DNA from: an uncultured Oscillibacter sp.
GTDB lineage: Bacteria; Bacillota; Clostridia; Oscillospirales; Oscillospiraceae
Reading direction: 5' to 3'
Assembly (NCBI GenBank): GCA_937884915.1
Contig: CALAAN010000369.1
Location: 1 to 12,083 of the forward strand
Length of the DNA: 12,083 nucleotides
How positions within the stretch are numbered: the stretch's first letter is position 1; each line of letters opens with the position of its first letter. Of the stretch, positions 6,034-12,083 are shown one piece after another. A model generated the notes under the pieces. That model saw only the letters and a list, made by a program, of their open reading frames with translations, was not told the origin of the DNA and searched no databases. Made by a program: the position numbers and the translations under genes.

Positions 6034-8294
6034 TGGAGCAGCATCATTTCGACATTGTCAACCACGCCACGCCGCGTCTTGAGTCCATGGATAAGGCACT
6101 GGGCCGCGGCAAGTACACCGACGACCTCGTGCTTCCCAACATGGCCTACGCCGCGCTCGTGCGCTGCCCGTATTCCCATGCTAAAGTCTTGAGCATCGAT
6201 GTGAGCGAGGCGGAAAAGGTCCCCGGATACCTTGGCTGCGCCCTGCCGGAGGAGGCCCCGCAGGCCTACTTCAACTGCTCGGGCAACCCGCCCTCTCCGC
6301 TTCTGATGGCGGATGAAAAGGTGCTGACGACCGAGCCGCTGACCATCGGCGACCGCGTGGCCGTCGTCGCCGCGGAGACGGAAGAGGCTGCCCGCGCCGC
6401 TGCCGAGGCGGTGAAGGTCGAATACGAGAACCTTGCGCCGATCCTCGACGTCAAGGCCGCGCTCGCCGACAACGCGCCCGCGATGCAGCCGCACCTTTCC
6501 GACACGAACGTCGTCCAGCGGCGCGAGGTGTCGCAGGGCGATGTCGCCGTGGGCGAGGAAAAGTCCGACATCATTCTCGAAGACCACTTCGTCACGCCGC
6601 CGATGCAGCACACGATGATCGAGCTGACCTGCTGCATCTGCGACTTCAGCGACGGCAAGCACATGACGATCTACAGCTGCTCGCAGACGGTGTTCCAGGA
6701 GCGCCGCATTCTGGCCGAGCTCTTCGGCCTTAAGGAAGTCGACGTGCACATCATCAAGCCGCTCGTCGGCGCGGGCTTCGGCGCGCGCCAGCAGCTGCAC
6801 GCCCAGCACGCCGCGGCGCTCATCTCGCGCAAAGTGGGGCGCCCTGTGAAGCTGCTCTATTCGCGCGAGGAGGATTTCTACTCCGTCGTGCGCCACGCCT
6901 CCGACGTTGATCTTCGCATCGGCGCGGATAAAAACGGCAAGCTGCAGCTCTTCGATACGACGTTCCGCCTGAACGCCGGTCCTTACACCACCCACACGCC
7001 GACGGTCGTGGCCGCCGCCGCGCGTAAATTGCAGTACAACGTGCCGAACTACTCGTTCGTCGGCCTGAGCGTTTTTACGAACCATGTGACGGGCGGCGCG
7101 TTCCGCGGCTACGGCAACACGCAGCTCACGTTCGGCCGCGAGATCCTGATGGACCGCCTCGCGCAGAAGCTCGATATGGACCCCGTCGAATTCCGCCTGA
7201 TGAACCACGTGCAGGTGGGCGAGTGCTTCCCCTGCGCGAGTATCCCCGTCAGCAGCAACGGCATTGAGGACTGCGCGCGCCGCTGCCAGCAGATCCAGAA
7301 GGAGATCGACGAGAAGGAGCCTCTCATCGACGACGACAACATCCGTCAGGCTTGGGGCATTTCCTTCAGCTGCCACGGCTCCGGCCCGTCCTCGAAGGAA
7401 GGCCTGAGCGGCGCGGTCGTCATGCTCAACGCCGACGCTTCCGTGCATCTGCTCGTCGGCTCTGCCGATATCGGTCAGGGCAGCGAGACGATGGAGAGCC
7501 AGATCGCGGCGGAATGCCTCGGTATCCCCCTCTCCAGCGTGCAGATCACCGCGGCGGACACGAGCCTGACGCCCTACAATACCGGCACGTTCGGCTCGAG
7601 CCAGACGTTTATCTGCGGCAACGCCGTCAAGCTCGCCTGCGACGATCTGAAAAAGAAGATGATCGAGCAGCTCAAGGTCATTTACGACGGCTGTACGGTG
7701 AAGGAAAAAGACCACCGCTACTGTATCAGCGGCAGCGAGGAGCTCGAGCTGAGCTTTGAAGACGCCGCGCGCAAGATTCTGTTCGACCCCAAGGGCAGTG
7801 TGCCCATCGGCGCGGGCACCTACAAGGCCGCGGCCTGCCCGAACCCGTTCTCCGTCTGCTTTGTCAAGGCGGAATACCACAAAAAGCTCAACGCCATCCG
7901 CCTCATGGACATCATCGAGGTCGTGGACGTCGGCACGCCCATCAACCGTCTGACCGTCGCCGGTCAGCTCGAGGGCGGCATCGCACAGGGCGTGGGCTAC
8001 GCGCTCTATGAGCGCATGGAGATCAACCCGCGCTCGCGCCGCACGCTGTCGACCGATTTCCTGCACTACCGCATCCCGCAGATGGGCGACATGCCGCGCA
8101 CGTATGTCGATATGGTCAACAGCCATGACCCCTACGGCCCGCACGGCGCGAAGAGCGTCGGCGAGCTCGCCACGGTGCCCGTGGCGCCGGCCATCGTGAA
8201 CGCGGTGCGCCGTGCAAGCGGCATTGAGATCAACAGCCTGCCGCTGTGCGACAAATTTGCCATCCTGCCGACCGAGAGGGGGAATGTGAAATGA
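6033..8294 (+). CDS. Molybdenum hydroxylase (xanthine dehydrogenase family) molybdopterin-binding catalytic subunit
   Basis: The roughly 753-residue large subunit binds the molybdenum-pterin cofactor and the substrate. Family motifs include RGKYTDD near the N-terminus, VGAGFGAR (about 246-253), GGAFRGYGNTQ (about 355-365), GSADIGQGSE (about 477-486), TGTFGSSQTF (about 518-527), and GAKSVGE near the C-terminus. The last holds the conserved base Glu at about residue 712. All of this fits an active enzyme. The substrate cannot be read from the sequence; its partner FAD subunit points to the 4-hydroxybenzoyl-CoA reductase branch. Either GTG 6030 or ATG 6033 could be the start; both overlap the upstream TGA, and AAAGGGGG (6015-6022) could serve either. 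ATG is preferred here. The gene ends in ATGA, shared with the next start. Confidence 0.92.
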   Translation: MEQHHFDIVNHATPRLESMDKALGRGKYTDDLVLPNMAYAALVRCPYSHAKVLSIDVSEAEKVPGYLGCALPEEAPQAYFNCSGNPPSPLLMADEKVLTTEPLTIGDRVAVVAAETEEAARAAAEAVKVEYENLAPILDVKAALADNAPAMQPHLSDTNVVQRREVSQGDVAVGEEKSDIILEDHFVTPPMQHTMIELTCCICDFSDGKHMTIYSCSQTVFQERRILAELFGLKEVDVHIIKPLVGAGFGARQQLHAQHAAALISRKVGRPVKLLYSREEDFYSVVRHASDVDLRIGADKNGKLQLFDTTFRLNAGPYTTHTPTVVAAAARKLQYNVPNYSFVGLSVFTNHVTGGAFRGYGNTQLTFGREILMDRLAQKLDMDPVEFRLMNHVQVGECFPCASIPVSSNGIEDCARRCQQIQKEIDEKEPLIDDDNIRQAWGISFSCHGSGPSSKEGLSGAVVMLNADASVHLLVGSADIGQGSETMESQIAAECLGIPLSSVQITAADTSLTPYNTGTFGSSQTFICGNAVKLACDDLKKKMIEQLKVIYDGCTVKEKDHRYCISGSEELELSFEDAARKILFDPKGSVPIGAGTYKAAACPNPFSVCFVKAEYHKKLNAIRLMDIIEVVDVGTPINRLTVAGQLEGGIAQGVGYALYERMEINPRSRRTLSTDFLHYRIPQMGDMPRTYVDMVNSHDPYGPHGAKSVGELATVPVAPAIVNAVRRASGIEINSLPLCDKFAILPTERGNVK

Positions 8295-9229
8295 GCGGAC
8301 AGGTTTTATCGAGCTTACACGACGTCGTCTCCGCCGAGCACCCGACCTATATCGGCGGCGGCACGGACATCATGCCGCTGCTGAAAAACGAGGTGCGCGA
8401 CGACAAGGATTTCGTCTTCCTGAAGAAAATTCCGGAGCTGCACGTCTTAGAGGAAAAGGACGGCGAGCTCATCATCGGCGCAACGATGACGCTCACCGAG
8501 CTTGCCGAGAGCGAGCTTTTGAACAGCCGCTACGCGGCCATCGCGCAGGCGGCATCGCTGACGGCGTCTCCGCAGATCAGGAACATCGCCACCGTCGGCG
8601 GCAACATCATGCAGGACCGCCGCTGCATCTACTTCAACCAGCCGCACCTGTGGCGCAGCGGCCTTGCCTACTGCTTCAAGACCGGCGGCAGCATCTGCCA
8701 CCAGATCCCGAACTCGCCGGTCTGCCGCGCGATCTACTATTCCGACGTCGCCACCGCGCTGATCGCCTACGAGGCGGAGGTCGAGTACATCGAGAACGGC
8801 GAGACGCGCCGCACCGACCTAATGTCCCTCATCGAGCGCCACAGCGTGGCCAACGGCCTTGCCTGCGGCGAACATCTGCCCATCCTCGTCACGCGCTTTT
8901 TCGTCCCCGCGGCGGAAGAGGGCGAGCGCAGCGGCTTTTATAAGTACGCCATGCGCACGACGATCGACTTCCCGATCATCAACTTCGCGCTCCGCTGCGG
9001 CGGCAAGCGCCCCGCGCGTTTAGTCGCGGGCGCGGTCGCGCCCCATCCGGTCGTGATGGCCGAGACGGCGGCGAAGATCGACTCCGACGCCACGGATGAC
9101 GAGGTCATCGCGCAGGCCGAGGACGAGCTCAGAAAGCTCGCCATGCCGATCAAAGAGGCCTGCATGCCCCCCGCTATCAAGAGGAGCCTCTATCGCCACG
9201 TCGCAATGCTGCTGGATCTGAGAAAATAA
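8291..9229 (+). CDS. Molybdenum hydroxylase FAD-binding subunit with a [4Fe-4S] loop, HcrB-like
   Basis: The 312-residue medium subunit binds FAD through YIGGGTDIMP (20-29) and TVGGNIMQ (101-108). Directly after the second motif is an insert with four cysteines at 112, 128, 136 and 145. Their spacing (16, 8, 9) and surroundings (CIYFNQ, then YCFKTGGSIC) match the loop that holds the extra [4Fe-4S] cluster in 4-hydroxybenzoyl-CoA reductase beta subunits, as I recall that family. Ordinary xanthine or CO dehydrogenase FAD subunits lack it. In the reductase it lets electrons flow from a low-potential donor such as ferredoxin toward molybdenum. The start is ATG 8291, overlapping the previous stop (ATGA) and preceded by GAGAGGGGG; an in-frame extension to 8246 would overlap the large subunit by 49 bases and is unlikely. 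It is the last gene of the operon. Confidence 0.9.
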   Translation: MSGQVLSSLHDVVSAEHPTYIGGGTDIMPLLKNEVRDDKDFVFLKKIPELHVLEEKDGELIIGATMTLTELAESELLNSRYAAIAQAASLTASPQIRNIATVGGNIMQDRRCIYFNQPHLWRSGLAYCFKTGGSICHQIPNSPVCRAIYYSDVATALIAYEAEVEYIENGETRRTDLMSLIERHSVANGLACGEHLPILVTRFFVPAAEEGERSGFYKYAMRTTIDFPIINFALRCGGKRPARLVAGAVAPHPVVMAETAAKIDSDATDDEVIAQAEDELRKLAMPIKEACMPPAIKRSLYRHVAMLLDLRK

Positions 9230-9231
9230 GC

Positions 9232-9266
9232 AAAAAAGGACCGTCCGAGCGGACGGCCCTTTTTTT
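9232..9266. terminator. Bidirectional intrinsic terminator between convergent operons
   Basis: The stem pairs AAAAAAGG and CCGTCC with GGACGG and CCTTTTTT, with a single A/C mismatch and a GAGC loop (9247-9250). It is flanked by six As on the left and seven Ts on the right (9260-9266), so it can end transcription in both directions. It lies 2 bases after the FAD-subunit stop and 18 bases before the end of the sugar kinase gene on the other strand. Confidence 0.92.
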
Positions 9267-9284
9267 ATCACAATTCAATTAAGT

Positions 9285-10214
9285 TTACTTCGCGGCGCGG
9301 GCCAGAACGGCCTCGGCGCTCATGTTCGGGTTGATGGTCTCTTCGCTTTCGACCGCGATGGCCGCGGCGGCGGTACCGGCGGCGCAGCTCTCGGCGAGGT
9401 TACGGCCCGCAAGGAACGACCAGACGAGGGATGCCATCATCGCGTCGCCCGCGCCGGTGGCGTTGCGCATCTCGGCCTTGCAGATGGGCTCTAAGTGCGT
9501 CTCGCCCTGCTGCGCGGCGAACACGCCGTCGCCGCCGAGCGACAGGAACACGCGCTGCACACCCTGATCGAGCAGCGCCTGCGCGGCCTGATGGAGCGTC
9601 GCGTCGTCCGTGATCTTCACGCCGGAGAGAAGCTCGGCTTCAATGCGGTTGGGCTTGAGCGTGTGGACATGGCTAAGTAAGCCTTGGAGCTTTTCCGCCT
9701 TGACGGTGGACACCGGATCGACGAAGAGCGGCGCGGCACAGTGCTCGACAAGGTACGCGATGGACTCACGCGGCAGGTTCGCGTCCACGACCACCGCGGC
9801 AGCGCCGTCGAGCAGCGCCTTTTGCGAGGCGAAGTAGTCCGGCGTCAGCTTTTCGCAGATCTCCATGTCGGCCACGGCCACGGCCATTTCGCCGCCGCTG
9901 TCGCCGACAAACACGTAGGTCGAGGTGCGGCCGTCTGGCATGCGCAGCGCGTGCGAAAGGTCGATGCCGAGTTCTTTGCAGCTCTCTTCGACCTGACTCG
10001 CGCGCGAATCGCCGCCCACAGCGGTCAGAAGATACGTCGGCACGCCGAGCAGGCGCATGTTGTGCGCGATGTTGCGCCCCACGCCGCCGAGGCTCAGCTC
10101 GACCTTGCCGGGGTTCGAGTCCTTTGCACGGAGCGGCGCAAAGGAGTGCGCGCCGATGTCGATGTTCACGCCGCCGCAGACGACGGCATAGGGAAGATTC
10201 TTTTCGTTAGACAT
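9285..10214 (-). CDS. PfkB-family sugar/nucleoside kinase, probably pseudouridine kinase-like
   Basis: This 309-residue ribokinase-fold enzyme transfers phosphate from ATP to a sugar or nucleoside hydroxyl. The N-terminal substrate region reads GGVNIDIGA, then DSNPGKVELSLGGVGRNIAHN (16-52 approximately), a combination typical of PsuK-type pseudouridine kinases. The C-terminal signature NATGAGDAMMASL (251-263) holds the catalytic Asp257. The start ATG is preceded by GGAGAAAG on the minus strand. It lies 18 bp after the DUF1846 gene and is surely co-transcribed with it. The usual PsuK partner, pseudouridine-5'-phosphate glycosidase, is not in the window, so another nucleoside or sugar remains possible. 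Family assignment is firm; substrate is tentative. Confidence 0.85.
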   Translation of the reverse strand: MSNEKNLPYAVVCGGVNIDIGAHSFAPLRAKDSNPGKVELSLGGVGRNIAHNMRLLGVPTYLLTAVGGDSRASQVEESCKELGIDLSHALRMPDGRTSTYVFVGDSGGEMAVAVADMEICEKLTPDYFASQKALLDGAAAVVVDANLPRESIAYLVEHCAAPLFVDPVSTVKAEKLQGLLSHVHTLKPNRIEAELLSGVKITDDATLHQAAQALLDQGVQRVFLSLGGDGVFAAQQGETHLEPICKAEMRNATGAGDAMMASLVWSFLAGRNLAESCAAGTAAAAIAVESEETINPNMSAEAVLARAAK

Positions 10215-10232
10215 GATGTTGCTTTCTCCGAA

Positions 10233-11717
10233 TTATTTGTGATAGAGGCGCTTGGATTCATACTTCGGCTCGCAGCTGACATGAATGCCGAGGCGCTTGT
10301 AGAGCTTGATGTCCTCCTCCGAGATGATGACGGAGAAGTGCGCGTCACAGCCGCGCAGCGAGCCAAGCTGCTCCCGCGCCATGTCGGCGAGAGGATTGGT
10401 CAGCGCCGAAATTGCCAGCGCGATGAGCACCTCGTCAGAGTGCAGGCGCGGGTTGTGGTGGCCAAGCGACTGAATTTTGAGCGCCGAGATCGGCTCGATG
10501 ACCTGATTCGAGATGAGGTTCATGTCGCTGCGGATACCGGCCATGGCCTTGAGAGAGTTTAAGAGCAGCGCCGCCGAAGCGCCGAGAAGCGACGAGGTCT
10601 TGCCCGTGACGACGCGGCCGTCGGGCAGCACCATCGCGCCCGCAGGCGCGCCGGTCTCCTCGGCCTTCTGCCTGGCAGCCACCACGGCGGGGCAGAGGTC
10701 GGGCGTCACGTCCGCCTGCTGCATGACGAGCTCGAGCTTTCTGAGCTGGCAGGCGTCGGCAATACCGCGCGCGACATCGACCTGCGCGGCGTAATAGCGG
10801 CGCAGGATCTCCATGCGCGAGGCCTGACGGCAGACCTCATCGTTGATGATGCAGTTGCCCGCCATGTTGACGCCCATGTCGGTGGGGGACTGGTAGGGGC
10901 ACTTGCCGGAGATGCGCTCGAAGATCGCGCGCAGGACGGGGAAGATCTCCACGTCGCGGTTATAGTTCACGGTCGTTTCGCCGTAGGCTTCAAGGTGGAA
11001 CGGGTCGATCATGTTCACGTCGTCAAGGTCCGCGGTCGCGGCCTCGTAGGCGAGGTTCACGGGGTGCTTGAGCGGCAGGTTCCAGATGGGGAAGGTCTCA
11101 AACTTGGCGTAGCCCGCGGAAACGCCGTGCTTGTGCTCGTGATAGAGCTGGGAGAGGCAGGTCGCCATCTTGCCGCTGCCGGGACCCGGCGCGGTGACGA
11201 CGATGAGCGAGTGCGTGGTCTCAATATAGTCGTTGCGGCCAAAGCCCTCGTCGCTCACAATGTGGGCCACGTCGGAGGGGTAGCCCGCGATGGGGTAGTG
11301 GCGGTAGTTGCGGACGCCGAGCGTGTTGAGACGCTTGATGAAGGCGTCCGCCGCGTTCTGCCCCGCGTACTGCGTGATGCACACGCCGCCGACGTAGAGG
11401 CCGAGCGAGCGGAACGCGTCGATCAGGCGCAGGCAGTCGTCATCGTAGGTGATGCCGAGGTCGCCGCGCACCTTGTTCTTCTCAATGTCGTTCGCGTTGA
11501 CCGCGATGACGATCTCTGCATCGTCGCGCAGCTGCTGGAGCATGCGGATCTTACTGTCGGGCTGGAAGCCGGGCAGCACGCGCGAGGCGTGAAAATCGTC
11601 AAAGAGCTTGCCGCCGAATTCCAGGTACAGCTTGCCGCCGAACTTGCTGATGCGCTCGCGGATGTGCGCGGACTGCATGGCAAGGTATTTGTCGTTGTCA
11701 AAACCGATTTGTCCCAT
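10233..11717 (-). CDS. DUF1846 domain-containing protein
   Basis: A 494-residue conserved protein of unknown biochemical function, recognised by GGKLYLEFGGKLFDDFHASR and VLPGFQPDSKIRML near the N-terminus. A central Gly-rich stretch, APGPGSGKMAT (about 176-186), resembles a nucleotide-binding loop but does not match a strict Walker A. The frame is open to an ATG at 11750, but the promoter at 11762-11790 would place transcription start at about 11755, leaving that ATG no room for a ribosome binding site. The ATG at 11717 is therefore chosen; it has GGGGTG ten bases upstream, and the protein then begins MGQIGFDNDKYL, as family members do. It is first in a two-gene operon with the kinase. It is probably cytoplasmic; no signal peptide is seen. 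Confidence 0.9.
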   Translation of the reverse strand: MGQIGFDNDKYLAMQSAHIRERISKFGGKLYLEFGGKLFDDFHASRVLPGFQPDSKIRMLQQLRDDAEIVIAVNANDIEKNKVRGDLGITYDDDCLRLIDAFRSLGLYVGGVCITQYAGQNAADAFIKRLNTLGVRNYRHYPIAGYPSDVAHIVSDEGFGRNDYIETTHSLIVVTAPGPGSGKMATCLSQLYHEHKHGVSAGYAKFETFPIWNLPLKHPVNLAYEAATADLDDVNMIDPFHLEAYGETTVNYNRDVEIFPVLRAIFERISGKCPYQSPTDMGVNMAGNCIINDEVCRQASRMEILRRYYAAQVDVARGIADACQLRKLELVMQQADVTPDLCPAVVAARQKAEETGAPAGAMVLPDGRVVTGKTSSLLGASAALLLNSLKAMAGIRSDMNLISNQVIEPISALKIQSLGHHNPRLHSDEVLIALAISALTNPLADMAREQLGSLRGCDAHFSVIISEEDIKLYKRLGIHVSCEPKYESKRLYHK

Positions 11718-11761
11718 CGTATAAAAGCACCCCATTTTCATTTTACACATAATATACGCCT

Positions 11762-11790
11762 ATTATATAGAACGCGCGGCGGCTTGACAA
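11762..11790 (-). promoter_or_regulatory. Promoter of the DUF1846-kinase operon
   Basis: On the minus strand TTGTCA (11785-11790) is followed after exactly 17 bases by a perfect TATAAT (11762-11767). This is a near-consensus sigma-A promoter, and its predicted transcription start at about 11755 decides the start codon of the gene downstream. Confidence 0.85.
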
Positions 11791-11934
11791 GGAAAGCGGC
11801 CGCAGAAAAATAGATGAAAAACGGCGGCGAATTTCTGCTATTTTCCCCTCTTTACATCGGGGAGGTCTTAGCGTATGCTATAAACAGTCTCTTCACGGGG
11901 GAAAGAAAAAATCCACACTTTTTGAAAAAAGGTG

Positions 11935-11963
11935 TTGACAAAAAGATGCGGATATAGTAGTAT
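11935..11963 (+). promoter_or_regulatory. Promoter of the tRNA-Val gene
   Basis: A consensus TTGACA (11935-11940) is followed after 17 bases by TAGTAT (11958-11963, 4 of 6 matches). The predicted start is about 10 bases before the mature tRNA 5' end. A second, weaker pair upstream, TTTACA (11851-11856) with TATGCT (11874-11879) at 17 bases, could be a further promoter. Confidence 0.8.
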
Positions 11964-11978
11964 ATCACTGTTCGATTC

Positions 11979-12054
11979 GCGCGGTTAGCTCAGCTGGTAG
12001 AGCACATGCTTGACGTGCATGGGGTCACAGGTTCGAGTCCTGTACCGCGCACCA
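11979..12054 (+). tRNA. tRNA-Val (anticodon GAC)
   Basis: The 76-nt cloverleaf has a perfect 7-bp acceptor stem (GCGCGGT with ACCGCGC), a D arm GCTC/GAGC with GG in the loop, an anticodon stem CATGC/GCATG with loop TTGACGT giving anticodon GAC at 12012-12014, a T arm with GTTCGAG, discriminator A and an encoded CCA. It reads the valine codon GUC (and GUU by wobble). The last 29 bases of the window after it contain nothing recognisable. Confidence 0.97.
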
Positions 12055-12083
12055 TACGGAAAAGCCCTGAAATCACTACGATT

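Noticed and set aside
5952..8144. Long minus-strand open frame (730 codons) opposite the molybdenum subunit
   Set aside because: It is an antisense shadow; the plus-strand protein has all family motifs and tight operon overlaps.
8246..8290. N-terminal extension of the FAD subunit
   Set aside because: It would overlap the large subunit by 49 bases; the ATGA overlap at 8291 with a GA-rich binding site is the usual arrangement.
11718..11750. Longer DUF1846 start (MCKMKM...)
   Set aside because: It would begin within about 5 bases of the predicted transcription start with no ribosome binding site; family proteins start near the ATG at 11717.

Overview
The window looks like a chromosomal piece of a high-GC, anaerobic, Gram-positive Clostridia bacterium, probably gut Oscillospiraceae-like. 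The grounds are inference from gene content and signals: an NhaC-family antiporter, a DUF1846 protein, strong AAGGAG-type ribosome binding sites, sigma-A-like TTGACA/TATAAT promoters, a CCA-encoding tRNA gene, and a molybdenum hydroxylase whose FAD subunit carries the four-cysteine loop known from 4-hydroxybenzoyl-CoA reductase. I cannot assign a species.

Layout. (1) 1-454: the 3' end of an NhaC-family membrane antiporter, followed 76 bp later by a histidine/aromatic amino acid ammonia-lyase (531-2141, HutH family), both on +. No promoter is obvious between them, so they may share a transcript. A perfect 15-bp inverted repeat closes this unit. (2) 2252-9229: a promoter, then a large BTAD/AAA-ATPase/TPR regulator interrupted by an in-frame TAG, then three tightly overlapping genes for a molybdenum hydroxylase: [2Fe-2S] subunit, molybdopterin subunit, FAD/[4Fe-4S] subunit. 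The overlaps (8 bp, 1-4 bp, 4 bp) indicate one translationally coupled operon. (3) A bidirectional terminator at 9232-9266 separates it from a convergent minus-strand operon: DUF1846 protein then a PfkB/pseudouridine-kinase-like sugar kinase, driven by a near-consensus promoter at 11762-11790. (4) A tRNA-Val(GAC) gene with its own promoter sits at the right end on +.

How the genes may work together. The antiporter and lyase would import and deaminate an amino acid. The regulator probably controls the hydroxylase operon that it heads. The [4Fe-4S] loop suggests that the hydroxylase works at low potential, reductively, on an aromatic or heterocyclic substrate. Whether the lyase product feeds that enzyme is speculation, because no CoA ligase or other linking enzyme is in the window.

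The strongest points for a second look are: a cysteine in place of the serine that normally builds the MIO cofactor of the ammonia-lyase; the single amber codon splitting an otherwise intact large regulator; and the 4-hydroxybenzoyl-CoA-reductase-like iron-sulfur loop. I did not find a clearly new defence system, mobile element, CRISPR array or rRNA. No gene-free stretch exceeds 300 bases.
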